Below, piece after piece: positions 1 through 7,307 of a stretch of 64,000 bases of DNA (its first letter is position 1; the number at the start of each line of letters is the position of its first letter). The stretch is from Comamonadaceae bacterium (GTDB lineage Bacteria > Pseudomonadota > Gammaproteobacteria > Burkholderiales > Burkholderiaceae_C), in the NCBI GenBank assembly GCA_947479935.1, contig CANKBG010000012.1, forward strand, positions 1 to 64,000, written 5' to 3'. Below the pieces are notes generated by a model. The model was not told the DNA's origin, searched no databases, and worked only from the letters and a program-made list of their open reading frames with translations. The translations under genes were made by a program, and so were the position numbers.

Positions 1-70
1 CAGAGGCAGTTTTGGTTTCGCTTTCGACACGTTTAACGATCACGCGATCGCCGAGAGGACGTAGTTTCAT
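1..70 (-). CDS. groES: Co-chaperonin GroES (Cpn10), 5' end only
   Basis: The minus strand from an ATG at 70 reads [18 protein letters not shown], the conserved N-terminal beta-strand of GroES, the 10-kDa lid of the GroEL folding chamber. An AGGAGA Shine-Dalgarno sequence lies just upstream (71-80). The gene runs off the left edge after 23 codons, and groEL is expected beyond it. Control is visible in the sequence: a CIRCE operator and a sigma70-like promoter lie upstream at 158-211, so HrcA repression is the likely heat-shock control. The identification is firm despite the short fragment. Confidence 0.93.
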   Translation of the reverse strand, partial: MKLRPLGDRVIVKRVESETKTAS

Positions 71-157
71 TGCATCTCCTAAATATGAAACAAGGTTTAA
101 AAACAAAAAGTATTCAAAATTGAATGCTTAAGGGTTCATCGGAGGGCGCTGGTGTTG

Positions 158-184
158 TTAGCACTCATCTCCTGCGAGTGCTAA
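158..184. promoter_or_regulatory. CIRCE operator (HrcA binding site) of groES
   Basis: This is a perfect match to the CIRCE consensus: TTAGCACTC, a 9-nt spacer, GAGTGCTAA. It lies immediately downstream of the -10 box of the leftward groES promoter, so bound HrcA would block transcription initiation. It also falls within the transcribed leader. The function is established for the motif family; use by this groES is inferred from position. Confidence 0.93.
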
Positions 185-211
185 TCATAAGGGTGTTTGG
201 GAGGATTTCAA
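184..211 (-). promoter_or_regulatory. groES promoter (sigma70-like, with sigma32-like features)
   Basis: On the minus strand, TTGAAA (206-211) and TATGAT (184-189) are separated by 16 nt. The -35 is preceded by C, giving CTTGAAA, which also matches a sigma32 -35. The sequence before the -10 (CCCTTATGAT) loosely resembles a sigma32 -10. The CIRCE operator overlaps the start region. Dual heat-shock and HrcA control is therefore possible, though only the sigma70-like reading has good spacing and sequence. Confidence 0.65.
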
Positions 212-281
212 GTGGGCTATTGAAAAATGAGGATTTCACAATGACAAGTACGGGTGATATGACTTGCCAAACATGAAGCTG

Positions 282-332
282 ATTAAAGAAATTTTTAATA
301 AGCTTGCACGATATTAAAGAGTTCTTTAATAT
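282..332. promoter_or_regulatory. Twin palindromic operator-like sites upstream of the Fic gene
   Basis: Two copies of an 18-bp palindrome are present. Site A (282-299) has arms ATTAAAGA and TTTTTAAT with one arm mismatch. Site B (313-330) has perfect arms ATTAAAGA and TCTTTAAT, extended to 10-bp arms at 311-332. Their starts are 31 bp apart, about three helical turns, so a dimeric regulator would sit on one face of the DNA. Site B covers the spacer and -10 of the best promoter candidate. The binder is not known; the winged-helix-like C-terminus of the adjacent Fic protein makes autoregulation a reasonable guess. Confidence 0.55.
304..332 (+). promoter_or_regulatory. Candidate promoter of the Fic gene
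   Basis: TTGCAC (304-309) and TAATAT (327-332) are separated by exactly 17 nt. Neither box is a strong consensus match, but the spacing is ideal and the predicted start is about 25 nt before the ATG at 362. The second palindrome overlaps the spacer and -10, as expected of a repressed promoter. No Shine-Dalgarno sequence precedes the ATG. Confidence 0.4.
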
Positions 333-361
333 GACCACTCTCAAGACTCAGAATTTTAAAC

Positions 362-1510
362 ATGCCTCGCATCACGGGTACCTACACCATCGGAACCACC
401 ATAGGTGAGCAGGTGCGGGCGTTCGTTCCAAATGCCTTGCCGCCCAGTGAACCCGTGTTAGATCCGGATATTTGGGCAGGGTTAAATGACGCCGCCGTCA
501 CGGCCCTCCAGCGTTTGTCTGCGGTGGCTGGACTGGTGCCATCAGTGGACTGGCTGATTTACAGCGCCGTTCGTCAAGAAGCTCTATTGACCTCTCAGAT
601 TGAAGGTACGCAGGCCACCTTGGTTGACTTGTTCGATGAAGAAGCGGGTCTGACCATCAGCAACACAGACGATGTTGAGGAAGTGACCAACTACGTGAGA
701 GCGTTTCAGTGGGTGCACTCGCAGTTACGTAGTTCTCAAGGCTTGCCCATCAGTGTGCGCTTGTTAAGCGAGGCGCATCAGCGCTTGTTGGGCGGTGTGC
801 GCGGAGCAGGAAAACAGCCAGGAGAAATTCGCAGGTCACAAAATTGGATTGGAGGGACCCGGCCAGGTAACGCCATTTTTGTGCCACCGCCTGCTGCGCT
901 ATTAAGTTCATTGCTCGATGACTTAGAGCGGTTTATTCATGAGGAAGAATCTGATTTACCAGCCTTGGTACGCGTCGCTTTGGTTCATGCGCAGTTCGAG
1001 ACCATTCACCCCTACCTGGATGGCAATGGGCGGATAGGGCGTCTGTTAATCGCAGCTTTGCTGGAACATTGGCAACTGCTTCCCGAGCCTTTGATGTACC
1101 TAAGTGGTTACCTGAAGCAGCATCAGTCAGAGTACTACCGGCGTTTGTCGGCCATTCGCACCGATGGGGACTGGGAGGGTTGGATCAAGTTTTTTTTAGA
1201 GGCGGTGCAAAACGCTGCAGCAAAGTCAGAACGCGATGTGATGGCCTTGGCAAATTTGGTGGGCAATGACAGGCGACGTTTGTTGGCAAATGCCAAGTCC
1301 AATGCCGTGAGTTATCGCTTGTTTGAGCTGTTGCCCACCATGCCGCGCTTATCGGTTGATCGCGTTTGTACAGTGCTGCAGACTACTTTCCCAACTGCCA
1401 ACATGGCCATTAAGTTACTGGAAGAATTGGGTATCTTGACCGAGGTGACTGGACAGAAGAAAAATCGAACCTTCAGTTATGCCCAGTACATCAAATTGCT
1501 AAGCCAATAA
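362..1510 (+). CDS. Fic family protein (predicted AMP-transferase, class II, with C-terminal winged helix)
   Basis: The 382-residue protein carries the Fic active-site motif HPYLDGNGRIGR at 216-227. The His is the catalytic base, and the Asn-Gly-Arg part binds nucleotide phosphates. An N-terminal inhibitory motif T77-SQI-EG82 fits the [S/T]xxxE[G/N] pattern of class II Fic enzymes, in which the Glu blocks productive ATP binding within the same chain. The region after about 300 looks like a winged helix-turn-helix, as in SoFic-type proteins of similar length. Such enzymes usually transfer AMP to a hydroxyl side chain of a target protein; the target here is unknown. There is no separate antitoxin gene. 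The downstream molybdenum hydroxylase begins 17 bp after the stop, so cotranscription is possible. The upstream palindromes suggest tight control. Confidence 0.88.
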   Translation: MPRITGTYTIGTTIGEQVRAFVPNALPPSEPVLDPDIWAGLNDAAVTALQRLSAVAGLVPSVDWLIYSAVRQEALLTSQIEGTQATLVDLFDEEAGLTISNTDDVEEVTNYVRAFQWVHSQLRSSQGLPISVRLLSEAHQRLLGGVRGAGKQPGEIRRSQNWIGGTRPGNAIFVPPPAALLSSLLDDLERFIHEEESDLPALVRVALVHAQFETIHPYLDGNGRIGRLLIAALLEHWQLLPEPLMYLSGYLKQHQSEYYRRLSAIRTDGDWEGWIKFFLEAVQNAAAKSERDVMALANLVGNDRRRLLANAKSNAVSYRLFELLPTMPRLSVDRVCTVLQTTFPTANMAIKLLEELGILTEVTGQKKNRTFSYAQYIKLLSQ

Positions 1511-1526
1511 GAGAACGAAATAGAAC

Positions 1527-2042
1527 ATGTTGCAAACTCTTCAAATGAACGTCAATGGCCAAGCCATCTCTTTGAAAGTACGAAAAGAGAGCACAGCGCT
1601 TCAAACAATTCGCAATCAATTAGGCCTGACCGCCAGCCGATATGGGTGTGGTCAAGAGCAATGCGGGGCATGTCATGTTTTGTTGGATGGCCAATCAAAG
1701 CCAACATGCCAGTTGCCGACCGAGGCCTTAGTGGGACGAAGTATTGCCACACTTGAGTCTGCGAATCATCCTGAGTTGCCCAGCACACCTTTTTTAAAAG
1801 CACTTCAATCTGCATTCATTGCCGAGCAAGCCGCGCAGTGCGGATATTGCACAAGTGGTTTACTCATCAGCGCCACGGCCTTGTTGATGAATGCCAGTGA
1901 CACTGTGTCTGATCACCAAATTCGAGAGGCCTTAGAGCCACACCTTTGCCGCTGCGGCGCTCACAACCGCGTGCTAAAAGCTGTGAGAAAAGCGGCTCTG
2001 CAATGCGGTCTGAAAATTGCCAGCGCAGAGGTGTCTGTATGA
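1527..2042 (+). CDS. (2Fe-2S)-binding small subunit of a molybdenum hydroxylase (IorA/CoxS type)
   Basis: The 171-residue electron-transfer subunit belongs to the xanthine dehydrogenase family. The plant-ferredoxin-like [2Fe-2S] site has Cys41, Cys46, Cys49 and Cys61. The helical second [2Fe-2S] domain has CGYC at 105-108 and CRCG at 141-144. It passes electrons from the Mo site of the partner subunit to an external acceptor. Its stop overlaps the large-subunit ATG (ATGA), so the two are translationally coupled. No FAD (medium) subunit is adjacent, which matches the two-subunit isoquinoline oxidoreductase-like or aldehyde-oxidase-like arrangement. The substrate cannot be deduced. Confidence 0.9.
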   Translation: MLQTLQMNVNGQAISLKVRKESTALQTIRNQLGLTASRYGCGQEQCGACHVLLDGQSKPTCQLPTEALVGRSIATLESANHPELPSTPFLKALQSAFIAEQAAQCGYCTSGLLISATALLMNASDTVSDHQIREALEPHLCRCGAHNRVLKAVRKAALQCGLKIASAEVSV

Positions 2043-4249
2043 ATCAGTTGTTGACCCTCTCCGTGAGTTTGAAAACCAATCCTTTATTAGGGCAATGGTT
2101 GCGTTTTGAGTCCAATGGCACAGTCACTGTGTTCACAGGCAAAGCAGAATTAGGCCAAGGCATCTTGCATGCTTTAAAGCTGATAGCGGCACATGAACTT
2201 GAATTACCAGTGTCCAAGGTTCAAACCGAAGCTGCAAACACAAAGCACAGCCCCGACGAAGGCATGACCTCTGGCAGCATGTCCGTCCAAGACTCAGGAT
2301 TGGCCATCAGGCAAGCGTGTGCACACGCTGCAAAGCTTTTAAAGGTAAACGCATGTCAGACTTACGCTGAACTTCATACGCGCATTGACCCCCTGTTACC
2401 CATCGATCTCACGGTGCCCACCAAGTCCACAGCAATGAACTTGATAGATGGTCGTGACGACCTCGAAGCGCTGGTGCATGGCAAACCCATCTATCTCCAC
2501 GACCTCGGAATTAATGTTGATCTGACCCCCATTAAAAACAATTGGGGTCAGAGCAACATTAATTTGGTGCATGGGCGGATGGTGAGGGGGCCTGGCTTGA
2601 GGTGTACGTTGCAAACGGATGGTTGGTTGGACGCTTTAGCGGCATTGCCAGAGGGTGCGCAGGCTTTTCGGGATGGCAGTTTGGTGGGCGTACTCGCGGG
2701 CACAGAAGAATTGGCAGAAAAGGCAGCAAGCAAGTTGCAGCGATTGCTAAAGTGGGATGTAGAGAGCTTGCCTGTTTGCCGCGAGGGTGGTGTGGATTTG
2801 TTTGAAGTTGCACCCGCGATGGACTCGCAGGTGTTTCATGAAGCGGGGCAGGCCATTGAAGGGGGCAAGGACGCCAAGGTTTACGAAGCGGTCTATTTCA
2901 GGCCCGCTTTGCACCATGGATCGATGGGGCCCAGTGTGGCAGTAGCCATGTGGAAATCTGATGAAGCAAACAGTGGCTTGAAAGTGTGGAGTCACACGCA
3001 AGGTATTTTCCCTTTGCGCAAAGATTTGGCTTTGGCGTTTGGCGTTGATGCGAAGCAGATTGAAGTTCAGCACATGCAAGGTGCAGGTTGCTATGGGCAC
3101 AACGGTGCAGACGATGTGGCTTATGACGCGGCGTGGCTGGCCAAACAGGTGCCTGGGCAAAGTGTGCGCGTGCAGTGGTCGCGTGAAGAAGAGATGCAGC
3201 AATCGCCGCTGGCGCCTGCGATGCGTGTCAAATTACAAGCAACGGTTGAAACAACAGGTTCTTCTTCAGCGCAGCAAATTTGTCTAAATCAAGAAATTAA
3301 TTTGGCAGAAGAGAACGAAAGAGCGTCAAGTCGAATTCGTTTCGTAACTTGGCAGCACGATGTGTGGAGCCAAGGCCACAGTTCACGTCCGGGGCGTGCA
3401 GCAACGCCAGCCTTTAAAGACAGTTGGCAAACCCAACAAAAATTTCCAGTGCTAGAACCCATCAATGTGGCTGCCGCAGCGGGCGCTGGCGCAGAGCGTA
3501 ATGCAGTTCCGCCTTATGTCAGCACGCATGTGAAAGTGAATGCGCATCGCTTGTTGGGCTTGCTTTTTAGAACCTCGGCCATGAGAGGTTTAGGCGCGCA
3601 TGCCAATGTGTTTGCCTGCGAAAGCTTCATGGATGAAATCGCTCATGACCAAGGTCTTGACCCGGTGGCATTTCGGTTAAGCAAGTTAGAGGACCCACGT
3701 GCCATCGCTGTGATCAAAACGCTGGCAGACCAAGTCAATTGGTTAGAGCGAAGACAAAGGGTGTCGCAAAAAGAGGGCAGGGGTTTGGGCATTGCCTACG
3801 CAAGATACAAAAGCAAAGGCGCTTATTGCGCCGTGGTGGCAGAAGTAGAAGTGACGCACCAAGTGAGTGTCCGCAAATTATGGGTGGTGGCCGACATTGG
3901 TGAAATCATCCATGCCGAAGGTGCCATCTCGCAATTGGAAGGCGGTGCCATTCAATCGACCAGTTGGGCTTTGAAAGAACAAGCGCACTGGGATTCAGAA
4001 AATATCACCAGCACCGATTGGGATGCCTACCCCATCTTGCGTTTCAGTGAAATACCAGAAGTCATGGTGAAACTTATGTCCGGCAATTCGCTAAATGCTG
4101 AAACACTCAATTCACCATTAGGTGCTGGAGAAGCCACACAAGGCCCGACAACCGCAGCCATTGCCAATGCAGTGTTTCATGCTGTGGGTGTGCGTGTTCG
4201 GCAGTTACCTATGACACCAGACAATTTAGCAAAAGCTGCGCTGGCGTAA
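2039..4249 (+). CDS. Molybdopterin-binding large subunit of xanthine dehydrogenase-family hydroxylase (IorB-like), with in-frame REP insertion
   Basis: The 736-residue catalytic subunit starts at the ATG that overlaps the small-subunit stop. Family features are the early FTGKAELGQG segment, the QGAG segment near 344, a conserved Arg in SAMRGLGAH, and the C-terminal GAGEATQGP stretch carrying the expected active-site Glu. There is no signal peptide, so it is probably cytoplasmic. It would hydroxylate an aldehyde or N-heterocycle using the Mo-molybdopterin cytosine dinucleotide cofactor. Residues 158-175 (INVDLTPIKNNWGQSNIN) are encoded by an inverted pair of REP-like repeats. They sit between GKPIYLHDL and VHGRMVRGP in the a/b hammerhead domain, where relatives have only a short loop. 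The frame stays open on both sides, so the gene is probably still functional, but this is not proven. Confidence 0.88.
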   Translation: MNQLLTLSVSLKTNPLLGQWLRFESNGTVTVFTGKAELGQGILHALKLIAAHELELPVSKVQTEAANTKHSPDEGMTSGSMSVQDSGLAIRQACAHAAKLLKVNACQTYAELHTRIDPLLPIDLTVPTKSTAMNLIDGRDDLEALVHGKPIYLHDLGINVDLTPIKNNWGQSNINLVHGRMVRGPGLRCTLQTDGWLDALAALPEGAQAFRDGSLVGVLAGTEELAEKAASKLQRLLKWDVESLPVCREGGVDLFEVAPAMDSQVFHEAGQAIEGGKDAKVYEAVYFRPALHHGSMGPSVAVAMWKSDEANSGLKVWSHTQGIFPLRKDLALAFGVDAKQIEVQHMQGAGCYGHNGADDVAYDAAWLAKQVPGQSVRVQWSREEEMQQSPLAPAMRVKLQATVETTGSSSAQQICLNQEINLAEENERASSRIRFVTWQHDVWSQGHSSRPGRAATPAFKDSWQTQQKFPVLEPINVAAAAGAGAERNAVPPYVSTHVKVNAHRLLGLLFRTSAMRGLGAHANVFACESFMDEIAHDQGLDPVAFRLSKLEDPRAIAVIKTLADQVNWLERRQRVSQKEGRGLGIAYARYKSKGAYCAVVAEVEVTHQVSVRKLWVVADIGEIIHAEGAISQLEGGAIQSTSWALKEQAHWDSENITSTDWDAYPILRFSEIPEVMVKLMSGNSLNAETLNSPLGAGEATQGPTTAAIANAVFHAVGVRVRQLPMTPDNLAKAALA
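2509..2564. repeat. REP-like inverted repeat pair inserted in frame within a coding sequence
   Basis: Two 25-nt arms (2509-2533 and 2540-2564) are reverse complements at 23 of 25 positions, separated by AAAAAC. Each arm matches the repeat flanking the transposase gene at 28831-29529: the shared core AATTGGGGTCAG is followed by a variant of ATCAACATTAATT. The GGGG sides face the centre of the pair, the opposite of their arrangement around the transposase. The 56-bp element is read through in the hydroxylase reading frame without a stop. Confidence 0.85.
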
Positions 4250-4276
4250 GTACGGGTAGCCACCTGTTGAAGTGGC

Positions 4277-4984
4277 CTAGGCCACAGGTAAAAAACCGCC
4301 CTTGGCGCGAAGTGCGGCATGCTCTTGACTAATCAAAATGTCGATCATGGCCTGAGCTTCTGCCATGTAAGAGCTGGTCGACAGTACACCCGCGGTATAC
4401 AGAGTGGCCAGTTCAAATTCGAGGGGCAAGTTGGCCACCACATCAACGCCTACAGTGATCAAAATTTCTGTGACTTGTGTGCAGCCAATGACATGCGGAT
4501 CGTCACACGCGGCCATGGCATTCATGGCGGCATTGCCGTTGGGGTAAGGGCGAAGTTTGCTGGCCATTGTGTCTGCAATGCCCAAGCCTTTGAGGACTTT
4601 CATAAAGTGAATGCCCGCAGTGGACAACTGGGGGTCGGGAAAATAAATGCCAGTAGCTGCCAACAGGGCTGTTTTGAGTTGCTCCGACGTTTCTACTTTG
4701 GGCCAAGACGTGCCACTCTTCACGGCTACGCCCGTTTTGACAAGGCCCAAATGACGCGGGCTACCCGCTAGCACATGCCCCGATGCTGTGAGTTGTTCAA
4801 TGAGCGCTGCTGTCAAAATGACCACATCGCATGGCGCTCCGTCTATGAGTTTTTGCTTCATCAAACCCACCGCACCAAAGTTGCATAAAAGCTGCGTGTC
4901 AGTTGAAGTTTCAATCGAAGCTTTTAAAGCGTTGACCAAGCCTTGAGCGGCCCCGCCGCTGAGTAAATGAATAAAGCGCGACAA
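4277..4984 (-). CDS. ModA-like substrate-binding-domain protein, apparently without signal peptide
   Basis: The sequence resembles periplasmic molybdate-type binding proteins (type II fold): an LSGGAAQGLVNAL start, DVVILTAALIEQL, GIYFPDPQLSTAGIHF and a C-terminal EAQAMIDILIS helix. With a TTG start at 4984 the protein is 235 residues and opens directly on the first beta-strand with no export signal. An ATG at 5032 would also be open but overlaps the upstream gene by 43 bp and adds no recognisable signal peptide. No ABC permease or ATPase is nearby. It follows a TctC gene on the same strand, 5 bp after that gene's stop, so it is probably cotranscribed with it. The ligand is unknown; a role in sensing or anion binding is only a guess. 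Confidence 0.72.
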   Translation of the reverse strand: MSRFIHLLSGGAAQGLVNALKASIETSTDTQLLCNFGAVGLMKQKLIDGAPCDVVILTAALIEQLTASGHVLAGSPRHLGLVKTGVAVKSGTSWPKVETSEQLKTALLAATGIYFPDPQLSTAGIHFMKVLKGLGIADTMASKLRPYPNGNAAMNAMAACDDPHVIGCTQVTEILITVGVDVVANLPLEFELATLYTAGVLSTSSYMAEAQAMIDILISQEHAALRAKGGFLPVA

Positions 4985-4989
4985 AACAA

Positions 4990-6039
4990 TTAATCCAATT
5001 TGATGTTGGCTGACTTGATCACACCAGACCATTTGGCAATGTCGTCTTGCAAATATTTGTCAAATGTCACAGGGTTCATGACCAAAGGTGCCGCGCCTTG
5101 TTTGGCCCAAAGTTGTTTCACATCTTGTTGTGAAGCAATTTTGGAAACGGTTTCATTTAACTTGTCGACGATGGCTTTGGGAGTGCCCTTGGGCGCCATG
5201 AGTCCTAACCAAATGGTGGCTTCATAGCCCGCAACACCAGCTTCGTTCAAGGTGGGTACATCGGACAACACATCGGAACGCGCCTTGCCACTGGTCCCTA
5301 CCGCCTTCACTTTGCCAGCCTTAACTTGTTCGGTCATGGTGGTGACCGCATCAAACATCATGTCGACTTGGCCACCCAGTACATCGGTGCGGGCGCCCGA
5401 ACTGCCTTTGTAGGGCACGTGCACCATGTCAATTTTGGCCATGCTTTTGAACAATTCTCCGGCCATGTGATAGGGCGTACCAGGGCCTGACGATGCGTAG
5501 TTCAATTTGCCTGGCTCGGCTTTGGCGACGCGAATGACATCGGCCAACGTGTTCATGCCTTTGGTGGGGTTGACCACCAACACCAAGTCAGAATAGTTGA
5601 TGGGGGCCACACCCACGAAATCTTTCATCAAACCATAAGGCTTGTTGGGAATGAGTGTTTCGTTCACGGTTTGCGTGTTGGACATGAGCAGCAAGGTGTA
5701 ACCATCGGCCGCTGCTTTAGCCGCCAGGTCTGTGCCAATGACTGAACCTGCACCGGGCTTGTTGTCAACGACAAAGCTCTGACCTAAATTCTCCTGCAGG
5801 CGTTGCGCCATGAAACGTGCGTAGTTGTCGGCTGGGCCACCTGTTGCGAAAGGCACAATGATTTTGACGGGACGATTGGGGTAGTTTTGAGCATGCGCTT
5901 GCTGCGATAAAAATATACCGGTGCCTATAAACAGCAGACTTGCCAATGCAATCCCCATGTTGCGACGCAGAGAGGAAGACTTTTGCAAAGCCTGAGAGGC
6001 AGAACGTTTTGTATCAGTCGTTTGACGAAAAGATGTCAT
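4990..6039 (-). CDS. Tripartite tricarboxylate transporter substrate-binding protein (TctC/Bug family)
   Basis: The 349-residue Bug-family periplasmic receptor starts at ATG 6039, 6 nt after a GGAG. A longer reading to 6114 adds an N-terminus lacking signal character. The Sec signal peptide is about 50 residues, with a hydrophobic core near ALASLLFIGTGIF and a cleavage site after AHA. The mature protein opens with YPNRPVKIIVPFATGGPADNYAR, where the conserved loop contacts the carboxylate ligand; LNYASSGPGTPYHMAGELF and VPYKGSSGA are further family blocks. No TctA/TctB membrane genes are present, which is normal for the expanded orphan Bug sets of Burkholderiales. The ligand is probably a small carboxylic acid. 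Confidence 0.9.
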   Translation of the reverse strand: MTSFRQTTDTKRSASQALQKSSSLRRNMGIALASLLFIGTGIFLSQQAHAQNYPNRPVKIIVPFATGGPADNYARFMAQRLQENLGQSFVVDNKPGAGSVIGTDLAAKAAADGYTLLLMSNTQTVNETLIPNKPYGLMKDFVGVAPINYSDLVLVVNPTKGMNTLADVIRVAKAEPGKLNYASSGPGTPYHMAGELFKSMAKIDMVHVPYKGSSGARTDVLGGQVDMMFDAVTTMTEQVKAGKVKAVGTSGKARSDVLSDVPTLNEAGVAGYEATIWLGLMAPKGTPKAIVDKLNETVSKIASQQDVKQLWAKQGAAPLVMNPVTFDKYLQDDIAKWSGVIKSANIKLD

Positions 6040-6097
6040 GAGAGTCTCCGAAATTTCTAAAATATGATTTGAAGGTGTGAATAAGTTTTTCAGTGGT

Positions 6098-7126
6098 TTA
6101 TTCCACTTTACCAATTTTCTTAACCACGTCGGTCATGCGTTTGGCATCTGCTTGAACGTATTTTTCAAAATCGGGGCTGTCTAAATATTGCACAGGACTA
6201 CCGGTGTTTTGAATGATGTCGCGGGCTTTGGTGTCGAGTGCCGCCGATTTTGCCGCCGCACGCAAGCGCTGTGCAATGGGCTCGGGTGTGCCACTGGGAA
6301 TGAACAACCCTGACCACTGTGCATACTCCGCGTTGAAGCCCAAATCTTTCAAGCTGCTCACGTCGGGCATAGATGCCAATGCGCCGTTGCCCCAGTGACC
6401 CAGCACACGAATTTTGCCTGCTTTCACTTGTTGCAATACCGTGGCGGGGCCTGTCGACATGGCGTCAATTTGCCCGCCCAACATGGCCACCACCGCCGGG
6501 CCTGCACCCGTAAAAGGAATGTGCGTCATTTTGATGCCTGCGGTTTGCGCCAAAATTTCCATGGGCACATGCATGGTGCCGTAGTTGCCGGACGAGCCGT
6601 AATTGATGGCGCCAGGACGTTTGCGTGCATCTTCGACGAAATCTTTGACAGTCTTCCAAGGTGCATCGGCACGCACAGCCAGTACGGTGGGGTCGGCGGT
6701 ATAGCGCGCGATGGGGCGCAGCTCGTTCAACAAAAACATGGGACTGCGCCCTAACAGGATATCGGCTTCAGGAATCACGGTCAGCGACGACAAGGCCAAT
6801 AGAACGGTGTAACCGTCGGGCTTTGACCGCGCCGCCACACCCATGCCAATGCCGCCACCTGCGCCGCCTTTGTTCTCAATGATCACAGGTTGACCCAGTT
6901 CACGGCTCATGGCCTCAGCCACAGGGCGGGCCACGATGTCGGCCAACCCGCCTGGCGGAAAGGGCACGATCATGGTGATGGACTTGGTGGGATAAGGGGC
7001 CGTCTGGGCCCCTGCGTCTGAGTGCATTCCCAAGCTCATGCTCAGACTACTGACCAGCAAAGCAACTGCGCCAAGGGCATGTCGTGGAAGGGTGTTCGTT
7101 GGCTGTTTCCAAGGGAAGAAATTCAT
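6098..7126 (-). CDS. Tripartite tricarboxylate transporter substrate-binding protein (TctC/Bug family), second copy
   Basis: The 342-residue paralogue of the neighbouring TctC protein has an AGGAGA ribosome binding site 4 nt before ATG 7126. The signal peptide has a hydrophobic stretch (GAVALLVSSLSMSLG) ending near AGAQ-TAPYP. Family motifs are TKSITMIVPFPPGGLADIVAR, ENKGGAGGGIG, INYGSSGNYGTMHVP and HIPFTGAGPAVVAMLGGQ. The two copies are clearly divergent, so they probably bind different carboxylates. They are 58 bp apart on one strand (6040-6097) and may share a promoter in the 7127-7307 gap, opposite the FAH-family gene. Catabolism of an organic acid is a plausible shared theme. Confidence 0.9.
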   Translation of the reverse strand: MNFFPWKQPTNTLPRHALGAVALLVSSLSMSLGMHSDAGAQTAPYPTKSITMIVPFPPGGLADIVARPVAEAMSRELGQPVIIENKGGAGGGIGMGVAARSKPDGYTVLLALSSLTVIPEADILLGRSPMFLLNELRPIARYTADPTVLAVRADAPWKTVKDFVEDARKRPGAINYGSSGNYGTMHVPMEILAQTAGIKMTHIPFTGAGPAVVAMLGGQIDAMSTGPATVLQQVKAGKIRVLGHWGNGALASMPDVSSLKDLGFNAEYAQWSGLFIPSGTPEPIAQRLRAAAKSAALDTKARDIIQNTGSPVQYLDSPDFEKYVQADAKRMTDVVKKIGKVE

Positions 7127-7307
7127 ACGGTCTCCTACTCTGTTTGATGACTCAATGTCTTTTCAATGCACTCTAACACTGCGTTTCATTGTTTGCATGA
7201 ACCTATGTCACAAGGGGGCATCGGGCAGTGAGTTGGCCTCACCCCCAAGAAGGGCGCAAAGCGTCACAATAGTGGCTGATTCAATTTCCACTTCAAGTGT
7301 CCATATC

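Noticed and set aside
4272-4285. GTGGCCTAGGCCAC palindrome between the hydroxylase and ModA-like genes, considered as a terminator
   Set aside because: For the plus strand it is followed by an A-run, not a T-run, and on the minus strand the T-run precedes the stem. It also overlaps the ModA-like stop codon. Function is unclear, so it was not called.
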